The notes under the pieces are model-generated. The model worked only from the letters and a program-made list of their open reading frames with translations. It did no database searches and had not been told where the DNA came from. Of a stretch of 64,000 nt of DNA, positions 55,337 to 64,000 are shown one piece after another (position 1 is the stretch's first letter; every line of letters starts with the position of its first letter). The stretch is from Mycolicibacterium sp. BiH015 (GTDB lineage Bacteria > Actinomycetota > Actinomycetes > Mycobacteriales > Mycobacteriaceae): NCBI RefSeq assembly GCF_027706845.1, contig NZ_JAQGCZ010000012.1, positions 110,880 to 174,879 on the forward strand, in the 5' to 3' direction. The translations under genes and the position numbers were made by a program.

Positions 55337-58300
55337 CTAGCTCAGGCGAAGTGGTGCCGGGCTCCACAGCCCACTGCGTTCCGTGGTGCCGAGGTCCAGC
55401 CGTGCCGGTTCGGCGTTGGGGTAGAACGGCACGAGCTGTTGCAGCGCGCCCCAGTCGCGGAACCAGTCGTCCTTCAGATAGGTGGGTACGGTGACCGCGC
55501 GCAGCAGCAGCTCGGTGATGCCGAGCGGACCGCCGCCCAGGTAGTCCATCACCGGCGAGTTGGCCTCGGCGCCGAACCGGTCGGGCAGGATCCGCCACTT
55601 CGGCACCTCGACGACGCCGTTGCGGTGATCGAACGGGCGCTGGCACGGGAAGGCCAGTCCGACGAGCCAGTCCAGCAGAACGGGGTCGGCCGACCCGACG
55701 ACGTCCTGGAGCGTGCGCAGCTCGGGGATGCGCGGCGGCGTGACGGCGATCCAGTGGTCGGGGCTCAGGTCGTCGTCGGTGGCGACCAGACGGATCTGGG
55801 TGGCGTCGGGCGGGATCGACGACAGCGGCGCCCGCAGGTTGCGCCATGCAGGGGCGGCGCCCACGTCGCCGAAGCCGACGCTGCCCGCCGGTTGGCCGTC
55901 GGGCCCGGCCCACTGCACGACGACCTCGCCGGGGTCGAAGCGGCCCGCGGCGGCGACGACGAGCAGTGAGTCGGACCGATCCCGCTCAGGCAGCTGGTAC
56001 CAGGCCGACCGCAGGAACGCGGGCTGCTGGGTGCCGCTGCGCCAGCTGCCCATCACCGGGGTGCGGGCGGGGTCCAGGCCGTACGGCAGTCGGGCGCGGG
56101 AGCCGTTGATGCCCGCAGCCGACGTGGTGCCGCCTTCGGTGCCGGCCTCGCTGCCGGTGACGACGCCGCTGTCGCTGTCGGCGAAGTTGCCCGCGCCCGG
56201 CTCTTCGCTGACGGGGTCGGGGGACACGTCTGACGGAATGCCGTTGGGGCTGAAGCCTTCGGCGGTGACGTCGCCGAGGGCCTCGCCGACGGGGACGTTG
56301 CGCGCGGGCGAGAGGAGGCCGGCGTTGACGTCCTGTTCGACCAGGACGTCCTCGGCCATCCCGCACGTCTTGCCGGTCAGTGCCTGCAGGTTGGATCGGC
56401 CGACGGTCCACGCCGGGTACTGGCCGACCATCGCCACGGTCAGCGACACCACCTCGAACATCACCAGCGCCCAGGTGGCAATAGCCAACGGCGACTGGGC
56501 GATCCGCTTCCACAGCGGCTGGGTTCCCGGTGGCGGTGGTTTGTCGCGGCCGGAGAAGTGGAACCACGCGGCGACCAGCAGTGCGACGGCCGCCAGGCCC
56601 AGCAGCACCGTCATGAAGCCGAACTTCCACTCCGGGAACGCATTTGACCACGGAACGCCGAAGTTGGAGACGTACCACCAGCCGTTGACGGTGGCGAACG
56701 ACAGCGCCGTCACGAACAGTACGGCGGCGGCGAACACGGACCGGTTGCGGGGTGAGCGCATCGCTGCCGCCGAGATCGCGACGGCAGCCAGCGCACCGAT
56801 GGAGCCCGCAAGGCCTGCGAACACACCGAAGTGGTGGGTCCATTTGGTGGGCGTGAACATCATGGCGAGGAACGAGATGACCGTGATGCCGATGATGCGC
56901 AGGCCCGGACCCGAGGCGGTGCCGGGAATCCGGCCCTTGCGCAACGTCATCGCCACTGCGACGGCCAGGGAGAGCAGGACAGCGAGCACAGCGAAGCGGC
57001 GCGCCACCGAGCCGTCCGGGCTGGTCGTGAACAGCCTCGAATAGCGGATGTGCTCGTCGAACCAGGCCAGGCTGGGGCCCACGGCCGACTTGAAGCTGCT
57101 GGCCTGCATTTCGGCGGCCAGGGTCTGGTCGCGGAAGATCAGGAAGATCGTCACGGTGCCCGCCGCGGCGATCGGCGCAAGCAGCGCGAGGTAGCCGAAG
57201 CGCGAGGTATGGGCGGCCACAATCGTTTTCAGCGGGCCGATGGCGACCAGCAATGCGCCGACGGCGGCGATGCCGGTCGGCCCGGAGAACAGTGTCAGCG
57301 CCCCGGTGATGATGGCGACGGCGACAGGAAGGAGCCTGCTGGTCGCGACGCCGCGCTCCACCGAGCACCACGTCAGCAGGATGCCGAGGGCGATGATCGG
57401 TTCGGGTCGCAGACCGTTGTTCAGCGGAAGCCAGAACGCCAGGAACAGGCCCGCGGCCGTCCACGCCGCGGCGCGGCTGTGTTTGACGGCGGTGCCCAGC
57501 CGTGGGATCACCTCGCGGCTGATGACCCACCAGCAGGCCAGCCCCATCAGCAGCGTCGGCAGCCGCATCCACACGCTCGTGGTGCTGACGTGTGCCCACA
57601 GCGCGAGCAGGTCGTAGTACCAGCCGAACGGCGCCTCGGGGGTGCCGAACCAGCGGTAGTAGTTGGCCATGTAGCCGGCGTTCTCGGAGACCCGCGCCAT
57701 CGTCAGGATGTAGCCGTCGTCGGCGGTGTTGGCTCCGACGAAGTGCCACCACACCAGCACCGCCGCCACCAGCCCGTCCAGCGGTGACATCGACCACCAG
57801 CGGGGCGGCAGGAAGCGCTTGTGGCGTCGTCCGTCGGCGCAGTCGAGTACGTGCAGCGCGCCGAGCGACACGATCGTCATCGCGACGCCGAGAATCATCG
57901 CGAGCAGCTTCAGCACCGTGGGTGAGCTGCTATAGCGGGTGTCGATGGTGGCCGAGAACTCCAGGCCTGGGGGTGCGCGGCCGGACAGGTCGGTGAAGAC
58001 GCCGACGATCTGCGGGCGGAAGTCGTATCCGCTGCGTTCTCCGCGCAGCGGCTCGCGCGGGGCGTCCGGATTGTCTTGATCGTTGACGTCGGGTTCGGCC
58101 TGCAGGCCGACGAACTCGCCGGTCACCTTGTCGGCGTGCGCGGTGAAGCGCAGTTCCTCACATTGGGGGCTGAGCACCTGGTCCAGCGGGGCGCTGACCA
58201 CGGGGGTGTTGCGCACGATGACGAGCAGGTCGTTGTTGACGCGCTCGATGAGCAGGCCCCGGTCGACGGCCTTGGGGGCCTGCTTGGGCACCGTGGACAG

Positions 58301-58555
58301 CAGCACGGTGCGGCCGGGGCGATCCAGGCCCGCGGCGGCGCTGCACGGGATCGTGATGTCGAGGTCGGTGGCGACGTAACCGATCAGCGGCGCGTCGACA
58401 CTTTGCAGCACACCGTTCTGCGGCCAGTTGAGTTGTGCGGTGGTCTGGTTGACGGGAAGCAGTGGGGTGGCTACCGCCAGCAGAGTGCCGAGCAGCCCCG
58501 CGATGATCGCGATGAGGCGCGCGGTGCGGTGATTGGCACCCGTCTCTCGGATCAC
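55337..58555 (-). CDS. embC: Arabinosyltransferase EmbC
   Basis: The 1072-residue GT-C enzyme polymerises arabinan of lipoarabinomannan from decaprenyl-phosphoryl-arabinose. The catalytic loop is 'NTADDGYILTMARVSENAGYM', followed by 'GWYYDLLALWAHVSTTSVWM'. The C-terminal domain carries a Gly/Ser-rich loop ('GSEAGTEGGTTSAAGINGS') before the carbohydrate-binding module. Start GTG 58555 lies four bases after the aftA stop. It matches Rv3793 in size and order. Confidence 0.95.
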   Translation of the reverse strand: MIRETGANHRTARLIAIIAGLLGTLLAVATPLLPVNQTTAQLNWPQNGVLQSVDAPLIGYVATDLDITIPCSAAAGLDRPGRTVLLSTVPKQAPKAVDRGLLIERVNNDLLVIVRNTPVVSAPLDQVLSPQCEELRFTAHADKVTGEFVGLQAEPDVNDQDNPDAPREPLRGERSGYDFRPQIVGVFTDLSGRAPPGLEFSATIDTRYSSSPTVLKLLAMILGVAMTIVSLGALHVLDCADGRRHKRFLPPRWWSMSPLDGLVAAVLVWWHFVGANTADDGYILTMARVSENAGYMANYYRWFGTPEAPFGWYYDLLALWAHVSTTSVWMRLPTLLMGLACWWVISREVIPRLGTAVKHSRAAAWTAAGLFLAFWLPLNNGLRPEPIIALGILLTWCSVERGVATSRLLPVAVAIITGALTLFSGPTGIAAVGALLVAIGPLKTIVAAHTSRFGYLALLAPIAAAGTVTIFLIFRDQTLAAEMQASSFKSAVGPSLAWFDEHIRYSRLFTTSPDGSVARRFAVLAVLLSLAVAVAMTLRKGRIPGTASGPGLRIIGITVISFLAMMFTPTKWTHHFGVFAGLAGSIGALAAVAISAAAMRSPRNRSVFAAAVLFVTALSFATVNGWWYVSNFGVPWSNAFPEWKFGFMTVLLGLAAVALLVAAWFHFSGRDKPPPPGTQPLWKRIAQSPLAIATWALVMFEVVSLTVAMVGQYPAWTVGRSNLQALTGKTCGMAEDVLVEQDVNAGLLSPARNVPVGEALGDVTAEGFSPNGIPSDVSPDPVSEEPGAGNFADSDSGVVTGSEAGTEGGTTSAAGINGSRARLPYGLDPARTPVMGSWRSGTQQPAFLRSAWYQLPERDRSDSLLVVAAAGRFDPGEVVVQWAGPDGQPAGSVGFGDVGAAPAWRNLRAPLSSIPPDATQIRLVATDDDLSPDHWIAVTPPRIPELRTLQDVVGSADPVLLDWLVGLAFPCQRPFDHRNGVVEVPKWRILPDRFGAEANSPVMDYLGGGPLGITELLLRAVTVPTYLKDDWFRDWGALQQLVPFYPNAEPARLDLGTTERSGLWSPAPLRLS

Positions 58556-58559
58556 GGGG

Positions 58560-60422
58560 CTAGATGGTAATTGGCTTGCGGATGGCCAGCACGAACGGTC
58601 CGACGGTGGACACGTCGAAGCGCGGGTCGTCGAACAGGGCGTCGTCGAGGGCGACGTGGTATCGACGCACGTTGGGCTGGTTCGGGTAGACGTCCTCGGC
58701 GAGGCGCAGCGTGTAGGTGTCGTTGGCGCCGCGGCGCATCAGGAACACCGACGGCGGCTCCCACGGCATCGCGTCGAGCGCCTCGATGAACTGGTCGGCA
58801 TCGGTGAGCATCTGCCAACCTTCGATCGCGCCCGCGCGTTGGTCGAACTGCGCGAGCGGGTTGGCGTAATGGGACGTCAGGCCCTGGAACCCGTAGTACG
58901 GGTAGTAGGACAGGAAGCTGTAGTCGGCGGTCAGTACCACGGTCTCGTTGCGCGGCCGGCCGGTGACTTCCTGGATGCGGGCGTCGACCTCGCGGTAGTA
59001 CTGCTCCGCGCCGGGCGGGCGACGGTCGGCGCGTTCGCCGTAGCCGTCGGTGTCGGTGTAGGCGACGACGATGTCTGGGCGCAGCACGTCGGGGATGTCC
59101 TGGGCGAAGGTGACGGCGCCGACCGAACCGACCGCGGTGGCGACGGCGACGACGCGGCGCGCATTGGGTGGGGTGACTCGGGCCGCGACCATGCGGGTGG
59201 CCTCGATGAAGCCGAACGCGCCTGCCGCGGCGAGCAGGATCGTCAGCGTGGGCTGCAGGCGGAACGACAGCAGCGTGGTGCCCACGAGTGTGGTCAGCAT
59301 CGACAGCAGTGACCACACGTAGACGGCGAGCACCGCGACGGCAAGCGCGCCAGCTCTGGTCGAGCTGCGCGCCCGGACTACCAGCCACACCGTGCCCAAC
59401 ATGCACAGCGCCCCCAGCAGGGTGAAGTCCAGCATCGGGAAGGACAGTTCAGCGCCATCTTTGGGCAGGTAGTGCTGTGCGGTGCCGGATTCGGCCGGGG
59501 TGCCGCGCGCCGCCGCGAGTAGATACGGGGCCCAGGTGATGAGCATGATCAGCCCGGAGATGACCGCGATCACGGCCAGCCGCAGCAGCGGGTCCCAATG
59601 CCGGCGCGCCGCGGCCAGCAGCGCCGCCATGATCGCCAGCGTGAACGCGGCGTAGGCGAAGAGCAGTGTGTAGAACAGGCCGGCGATGCCGAGGAAGATG
59701 CCGGTGCCGATGACGGCGGCCCACCCGCCTTGTCGGGGCCTGCCTTGCAGCCCCGACCACGCGAGCACGAACACCGGCGGGAGCAGCACAGCGATGATGG
59801 CCGCGTACGGCTCGGCGGGGGAGTAGGCCAGTGCCGCCGCCGCGGTGGCCGTGGCGACGACGAGCGCGTACTCGAAGCGAATCATGCTCGCCCACAGCAC
59901 GAATGCGAGCGCGATCGCGATCGTGATCGAGATGATCGACCACGGTTTGAACATCTCCCAGGCGGGTGTGCCGGTGAGCGCCGAGAGCCGGCCGCCGATC
60001 CAGAACCAGCCGGCCGGGTAGAACGGCGGCAGGCCGATGTAGGTCATGTCGTGCAGGCCGGGCTGGTCGGCGAGGCGGGTCAGGTATTCGGTGCGGAACT
60101 GTTGATCGACCGAGATGCCGAACAGGTAGAGCCTGGTGGCGCCCAGCGGCATCGCGAGCGTGACGACCGAGAACGCGGACAGGAACAGCACCGCACCGAT
60201 GCGGGCGATCCGTTGCCTGCCTCTGCGCCAGGCGATGCCGCTCGCGAGAAGCCCGATGAGGCCGGCCACCTGGCCGACGGTGGTCAGTGCGTGCAGCTGG
60301 TTGGACGAGTTGTACGCCGGCCAGTCGACGCGGGCGATGGCAAACAGGCTGACGACCGCGACGAGCGCGGCGACGGCCGTGGCGGCGACCATCTGGCCTG
60401 TGACGGCCAGCGCGGTGCGCAT
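58560..60422 (-). CDS. aftA: Priming arabinofuranosyltransferase AftA
   Basis: The 620-residue GT-C membrane enzyme adds the first Araf residue to galactan. It has about 11-13 membrane segments and a C-terminal periplasmic domain ('TYTLRLAEDVYPNQPNVRRYHV'). Conserved 'DMTYIGLPPFYPAGWFWIGG' and 'VVLTADYSFLSYYPYYGFQGL' match Rv3792. The start is ATG 60422, overlapping the dprE2 stop; the longer open frame to 60890 is a shadow of dprE2. Some reports link GtrA (first in this cluster) to AftA recruitment. Confidence 0.93.
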   Translation of the reverse strand: MRTALAVTGQMVAATAVAALVAVVSLFAIARVDWPAYNSSNQLHALTTVGQVAGLIGLLASGIAWRRGRQRIARIGAVLFLSAFSVVTLAMPLGATRLYLFGISVDQQFRTEYLTRLADQPGLHDMTYIGLPPFYPAGWFWIGGRLSALTGTPAWEMFKPWSIISITIAIALAFVLWASMIRFEYALVVATATAAAALAYSPAEPYAAIIAVLLPPVFVLAWSGLQGRPRQGGWAAVIGTGIFLGIAGLFYTLLFAYAAFTLAIMAALLAAARRHWDPLLRLAVIAVISGLIMLITWAPYLLAAARGTPAESGTAQHYLPKDGAELSFPMLDFTLLGALCMLGTVWLVVRARSSTRAGALAVAVLAVYVWSLLSMLTTLVGTTLLSFRLQPTLTILLAAAGAFGFIEATRMVAARVTPPNARRVVAVATAVGSVGAVTFAQDIPDVLRPDIVVAYTDTDGYGERADRRPPGAEQYYREVDARIQEVTGRPRNETVVLTADYSFLSYYPYYGFQGLTSHYANPLAQFDQRAGAIEGWQMLTDADQFIEALDAMPWEPPSVFLMRRGANDTYTLRLAEDVYPNQPNVRRYHVALDDALFDDPRFDVSTVGPFVLAIRKPITI

Positions 60423-61204
60423 CAGATAGGCAGCTTGCGGAAGATCGGGCGCGGGATGTGGCGCAGCACCATCATCACGAACCGGAACGGTCCGGGGGCC
60501 CAGATCAGGTCCTTGCCCTTGTTCGATGCCGTCACCGCGAGTTCGGCGACGTCTTCCTTGTCGACGGTGAACGGGGCTTCCTTGGCGCCGGTCGCCTTCC
60601 AGTGCTCGATCGTCGTCGTCGTGCGCACCTGACCGGGCCGGATGACCAGAACGCGAACGCCGAACTCCCGCAACGCTTCTCCGAGCCCGAGGTAGAAGCC
60701 GTCGAGGCCGGCTTTGGTGGAGCCGTAGACGAAGTTGGAGCGGCGCACCCGTTCGCCGGCCGCCGAACTCATCGCGATGATGCGGCCGGAGCCCTGCGCG
60801 CGCATCTTCTCGCCGAGCAGCACGCCGACGGAAACCGCTGCGGTGTAGTTGATCCCGGCGATCTGCACGGCCTTGCGCTGGTTCTGCCACAGTTCCTCGG
60901 CGTTGCCGAGGAGGCCGAACGCGACAACCGCGACGTCGACGTCCCCATCGTGGAAAGCCGCGTCGATGACACCCGGGTGGCTGTCGGTGTCGAGTGCGTC
61001 GAAGTCGATCCAGTCGACGGCCTTGGCGCCTGCGGCTTGCAGCTGCGCGATGGCGGCGTCCTTGCGGGGGTGGTTGGGCAGATCGGCGAGGATGACGCGG
61101 GCGCGCGCGTTGCGCAGATAGCGCTCGGCGATCGCAAGAGCGATCTCGGAGGTACCGCCGAGGAGAAGGATCGTCTGGGGGTTGCCGGTGGCGTCAAACA
61201 CCAT
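60422..61204 (-). CDS. dprE2: Decaprenylphosphoryl-2-keto-ribose reductase DprE2
   Basis: The 260-residue NADH-dependent SDR reduces the DprE1 product to decaprenyl-phosphoryl-arabinose. The Gly-rich cofactor loop is 'ILLLGGTSEIALAIAERY', with 'ALVVVAFG'-like strand 'DVAVVAFGLLGN' and catalytic Ser ('MSSAAGER') and Tyr-x3-Lys ('NFVYGSTKAGLDG'). It starts directly after the dprE1 stop and shares a 1-base ATGA overlap with aftA. It equals Rv3791. Confidence 0.96.
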   Translation of the reverse strand: MVFDATGNPQTILLLGGTSEIALAIAERYLRNARARVILADLPNHPRKDAAIAQLQAAGAKAVDWIDFDALDTDSHPGVIDAAFHDGDVDVAVVAFGLLGNAEELWQNQRKAVQIAGINYTAAVSVGVLLGEKMRAQGSGRIIAMSSAAGERVRRSNFVYGSTKAGLDGFYLGLGEALREFGVRVLVIRPGQVRTTTTIEHWKATGAKEAPFTVDKEDVAELAVTASNKGKDLIWAPGPFRFVMMVLRHIPRPIFRKLPI

Positions 61205-62587
61205 CTAGAGGAGCTCCAGTCGTCGGGCCATGTCGGAGGCGAAGACGCCGTCGGGATCGACCTTGCGGCGCAGGGCGATCCACTCGTCGATGCGGGGATA
61301 CATGGCGTGGAAGGTCTCGGCGGTGGTGCGGGAATCCTTGGCGGTGTAGAGGCGGCCACCGAATTCGAGGACCCGCTTGTCGAGGCCGTTGAGAAACTCG
61401 TTGAGCCCGGCGGTGATCGGGAAGTCGACGCAGACGTTCCAGCCGGGGATCGGAAAGCTCAGTGGTGCTTCGTTTCCCGGTCCGAAGAGCTTGAACACAT
61501 TGAGGAACGAGTAGAAGCCGGAGCGCTGGATGTCGACGATGATCGCCTTGAACTCGTCGACGGCGCTGGTGGGTACCACGAACTGGTACTGAGTGAACCC
61601 GGCGGACCCGTAGGCGCGGTTCCACTCCCCGAACATGTCGAGCGGGTGGTAGAACTGCGTCAGGTTCTGCACCTTGCCGCGGTAGGTGCCCGACTTGCGG
61701 TACCACAGTTCGCCGATGGGCCCGAAGGTGTACTTGTTGGCCAGCCCGTTGGGGAACACGTCGGGGAACGTGAGCAGTTGCGGCGCATCGAATTTCAGGG
61801 GGTTCTTCTGCAGCTTCTTGGGCAGCTGGTCGATGGTGGCAAGAGATCCGCGGGAGATGGCGGCGCGGCCGAGTTTCGGCGGCGGGCTGATCGCGTCGAA
61901 CCACGCGCTGGAGTAGGTGTAGTTGTCCTCGGTGCCGTCGCTGTGGAAGGCGATGGTCTCATCGAGGCTCGCGGTGACGTCGCCGTCGGCGATGAAGTAG
62001 GCGGTCTCGGTGGGCGTCATCTCGATGGTGGCCCGCAGGATGATGCCGGTGAGCCCGTTGCCGCCGACGGTGGCCCAGAACAGGTCGCGGTCTGGTCCCT
62101 CGGGGGTGATCGTGCGGATCTCGCCATTGGCGGTGAGAAGGTCCATGGAGCGCACATGGTTGCCGAAGCTTCCGGCGCTGTGGTGGTTCTTGCCGTGGAT
62201 GTCGCATGCGATGGCGCCGCCGATGGTGACCTGGCGGGTGCCGGGGAGGACGGGGACCCAGAGGCCCAGCGGCAGGGCGGCGCGCATCAACTGGTCGAGA
62301 TTCACGCCGCCGTCGACGTCGACGAGATGACTGTCGGCGTCCATCGAGTGGATTCGGTTGCACGCATTCATGTCGATGACGAGGCCGCCGCCGTTCTGGG
62401 CGTTGTCGCCGTAGGAGCGGCCGAGCCCGCGGGCGAGAATTCCCCGGCCGGGGTTCTCCGCCGCCTGCGCGACGGCCTTGGCGATCACCTCGGGATCCGG
62501 CGTCGACAGCACCTGCGCGACGGACGGAGCGGTGCGGCCCCAGCCGGTCAGCCGCTTCGCGGTGGTCGGAAACTCGGTGCTCAACAT
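61205..62587 (-). CDS. dprE1: Decaprenylphosphoryl-beta-D-ribose oxidase DprE1
   Basis: The 460-residue flavoenzyme oxidises decaprenyl-phosphoryl-ribose at C2'. The FAD domain has 'ARGLGRSYGDNAQNGGG' and 'GGAIACDIHGKNHHSAG' (His131 near the flavin). Cys386 in 'PGWNVCVDFPI' corresponds to Cys387 of M. tuberculosis, the residue bound covalently by benzothiazinones; thus native sensitivity is predicted. The start is ATG 62587 ('MLSTEFPTTAKRLTGWGR'), as in Rv3790; the frame open upstream to 62791 overlaps gtrA. Confidence 0.97.
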   Translation of the reverse strand: MLSTEFPTTAKRLTGWGRTAPSVAQVLSTPDPEVIAKAVAQAAENPGRGILARGLGRSYGDNAQNGGGLVIDMNACNRIHSMDADSHLVDVDGGVNLDQLMRAALPLGLWVPVLPGTRQVTIGGAIACDIHGKNHHSAGSFGNHVRSMDLLTANGEIRTITPEGPDRDLFWATVGGNGLTGIILRATIEMTPTETAYFIADGDVTASLDETIAFHSDGTEDNYTYSSAWFDAISPPPKLGRAAISRGSLATIDQLPKKLQKNPLKFDAPQLLTFPDVFPNGLANKYTFGPIGELWYRKSGTYRGKVQNLTQFYHPLDMFGEWNRAYGSAGFTQYQFVVPTSAVDEFKAIIVDIQRSGFYSFLNVFKLFGPGNEAPLSFPIPGWNVCVDFPITAGLNEFLNGLDKRVLEFGGRLYTAKDSRTTAETFHAMYPRIDEWIALRRKVDPDGVFASDMARRLELL

Positions 62588-62619
62588 CGTCACAGAGGGT
62601 ACCGCCTGTGGCGGGTAGG

Positions 62620-63033
62620 TCAGCGCAGCCGGAAGATGACCGCGCGCTGGACGATGAAGTTGATGACTGTCGCGGTGCCCTGGGCGATGACGAATGCGGC
62701 GACGACACCGGTCGCCGAGTAGTCGAAGGCGCGCAGGAGCAGGTGGTTGAGGCCGACCTGCACGACGAACGTGGTGATGTAGAGCGCCCACACCGCGATC
62801 AGTCGGCGGGTGCTGGGCGGGGCTTGGAAGGTCCAGCGACGATTCAGCAGGTAGGCCGTGGTCGTCCCGGCGATCCAGCCGAGGATCTTCGCGACGTCGG
62901 GCTGCAGGTCGGCGACCTTGTACAGCAGCACGTAGAGGCCGAAGTCCACGATCGCTGACAGTCCACCGGTCACGACGAAGCGCCAGATCTGCGTCTTCAG
63001 GCTCAGCTGCGGTGACATCGGGGGCTCGGCCAC
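62620..63033 (-). CDS. gtrA: GtrA-family membrane protein (Rv3789 homologue)
   Basis: The 137-residue protein has four membrane helices, with the GtrA pattern 'FVVTGGLSAIVDFGLYVLLY' in helix 1 and 'YLLNRRWTF' between helices 2 and 3. Rv3789 has been proposed either to flip decaprenyl-phosphoryl-arabinose or to anchor AftA. It is the first gene of the dprE-emb cluster; the space to the upstream HNH gene's stop is only 28 bases, so the promoter must lie partly in that gene's 3' end, or transcription reads through. Confidence 0.9.
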   Translation of the reverse strand: MAEPPMSPQLSLKTQIWRFVVTGGLSAIVDFGLYVLLYKVADLQPDVAKILGWIAGTTTAYLLNRRWTFQAPPSTRRLIAVWALYITTFVVQVGLNHLLLRAFDYSATGVVAAFVIAQGTATVINFIVQRAVIFRLR

Positions 63034-63061
63034 CCGCGCAGCTTACTGTGACACCCTCAGG

Positions 63062-64000
63062 TCAGAACGGTGGTGGATCGTTGCCGTATTGGCGGGGGTC
63101 GGTGGTGAAGTTGTAGTCGGGTGGGAGGACTTCGCCGTTTTCCAGGGCGTGTCGGGTGAGGCGTTCGGTGCGGTTGCGCAGTCGTTGCGCAGCGATGTAG
63201 GTGGCGCGATTGTGTGCTCTGGTGCGACGGCGCCGAGGCATCTTGACGTCACCCTTGTCCTTGGGAGGCACCTGCGGTGGCTCGCTGTTCCAGAGGGTGG
63301 CGGTGGGTAGGCACAGCATCGGAAAGAGCAGCCTGCTGCCGGGGTGGGTGGTGTAGGTGTGGCCGGTGGGTGCGGTCCAGACGATGGTGCCGTCGGGGTG
63401 TTGTCGGTCGCGCCACCCGTTGGGGCCGCCCCAAAAAGTCTTGAGCAAGTGATGTAAACGGCACAGGCACTTCAGGTTTGAGGCGTGGGTGGGGCCGACG
63501 GGGTGCGCGACGGTGTGGTCGATGTCAGCCTCGGTGGCGGGTTTGTCGCAGCCCGGGAAGCGGCAGGTCAGATCGCGGCAGCGGATGAAGGCGGCCAGGG
63601 CGCGGGAGGGGAAGCGGCCCGGTTCGGGTCCGGCCTGACCGGGGTGGCGGATTTCCCGGAAGGTGGCGCCGTCGAGGAGGGCCTCAAACAAGGGTGCGGG
63701 CATGAATCCCGAGCCGAAGAGGTAACCGGCACGGCCGCGCGCTGCGGCCTTCTTCTCCCGCGCCTCGCCCGCGTCCTGGGTCGGCGCCTTGGTGACGGTC
63801 TCGGCCTGGGTTACGTCCTTGGTCGGCGCCTCCGGCGGCGCTTCCGGCTCCGGCGCCTCCGGCGCCGCTTCCGGCTTCGCCTCCGGCGCCGCTTGCTCCC
63901 GTGGTTCGGTGGTGGGTGCGGGCTGGTCGGTGCTGGTGGTCTGGTCGGTGATGGCGAAGACGGTGATGTCGCGTAGGGGTCGGGGGTGGGCTGCGGCGTG
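63062..64000 (-). CDS. DUF222/HNH (13E12-like) endonuclease, 5' end beyond the window
   Basis: The frame is open through the window edge, so only the C-terminal 312 residues are visible. The HNH motif is 'ADIDHTVAHPVGPTHASNLK...CRLHHLLKT' with a Cys pair for zinc ('CRFPGCDKP'), and 'GSGFMPAPLFEALLDG' precedes it, as in 13E12-type proteins. An unusual Ala/Pro/Glu-rich linker (3847 region: 63790-63905) with PEA repeats joins the DUF222 part to the HNH domain. These genes are multicopy in mycobacteria; activity is unproven. The codon use and GC match the neighbours. Confidence 0.85.
   Translation of the reverse strand, partial: HAAAHPRPLRDITVFAITDQTTSTDQPAPTTEPREQAAPEAKPEAAPEAPEPEAPPEAPTKDVTQAETVTKAPTQDAGEAREKKAAARGRAGYLFGSGFMPAPLFEALLDGATFREIRHPGQAGPEPGRFPSRALAAFIRCRDLTCRFPGCDKPATEADIDHTVAHPVGPTHASNLKCLCRLHHLLKTFWGGPNGWRDRQHPDGTIVWTAPTGHTYTTHPGSRLLFPMLCLPTATLWNSEPPQVPPKDKGDVKMPRRRRTRAHNRATYIAAQRLRNRTERLTRHALENGEVLPPDYNFTTDPRQYGNDPPPF

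Noticed and set aside
60458..62722. 754-codon open frame on the plus strand through dprE2/dprE1
   Set aside because: It is a shadow of the conserved minus-strand genes in high-GC DNA, with no family motif. The same applies to long frames at 50345-52153, 53308-55299 and the minus strand of pks13 (38372-44020).

Overview
The window is chromosomal DNA of a mycobacterium. The gene order is most like that of rapidly growing environmental species (Mycolicibacterium type). Evidence is high GC, frequent GTG starts, 4-bp start/stop overlaps, and an almost complete cell-envelope locus (glf-glfT2-PAP2-ubiA-aftB-fbpA-mpt51-culp6-fadD32-pks13-accD4 facing gtrA-dprE1-dprE2-aftA-embCAB). Compared with M. 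tuberculosis, the window runs from about Rv3849 (espR) down to Rv3789 (gtrA) in reverse orientation. Species cannot be fixed from sequence alone.

Layout. (1) 1-1.5 kb: an ImmA/IrrE-type metallopeptidase (5' end cut by the window edge) coupled to a DUF6545-type membrane protein. (2) 1.5-6.7 kb: espR, an unexplained structured intergenic region, an Rv3847 homologue, a nickel superoxide dismutase (sodN) with its maturation protease (sodX) where M. tuberculosis has sodA, a 52-residue membrane protein, a cluster of DnaA-box-like sites, a rhodanese, a DUF4328 membrane protein and glpQ1. (3) 6.7-10.3 kb: an iron-linked block with ferritin bfrB, an LCP protein, a CPBP protease-like protein and a DUF2470 protein, the last behind a 17/19 match to the IdeR box. 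(4) 10.3-20.3 kb: pheA, a phosphoglycerate mutase-like gene, a Cys-rich miniprotein, a zincin, a septum-formation-type membrane protein, serS, a small unknown, a Rieske/MBL fusion, a phosphotransferase, two acyltransferases and a HAD phosphatase. The Rv3819-Rv3833 stretch of M. tuberculosis, which carries the sulfolipid genes, is not here. (5) 20.4-25.9 kb: a large LuxR-type ATPase regulator, a secreted PGRP amidase (csp) and the repetitive surface protein Erp.

(6) 26.1-45.6 kb, plus strand: galactan and mycolate assembly. Glf makes UDP-Galf, GlfT2 polymerises galactan, UbiA and the PAP2 protein make decaprenyl-phosphoryl-ribose, AftB caps arabinan, FbpA transfers mycolates, and FadD32, Pks13 and AccD4 carry out the final mycolate condensation. 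(7) 45.6-48.9 kb: an insert relative to M. tuberculosis with DUF4331, a membrane Ser/Thr kinase and an MBL hydrolase. (8) 48.9-63.0 kb, minus strand: GtrA, DprE1/DprE2 (decaprenyl-phosphoryl-arabinose synthesis), AftA and EmbC/A/B (arabinan polymerisation), tightly packed. (9) 63.1 kb to the end: the 3' part of a DUF222/HNH (13E12-like) endonuclease gene.

The two large envelope gene sets converge on the kinase/MBL insert and together encode the core of the arabinogalactan-mycolate wall. Best leads for something unusual are the sodN/sodX exchange with a Tyr in the nickel hook, the conserved-looking RNA or micro-ORF upstream of espR, the DnaA-box cluster, and the DUF4331-kinase-MBL insert. No CRISPR array, rRNA, tRNA, insertion sequence or prophage was seen.
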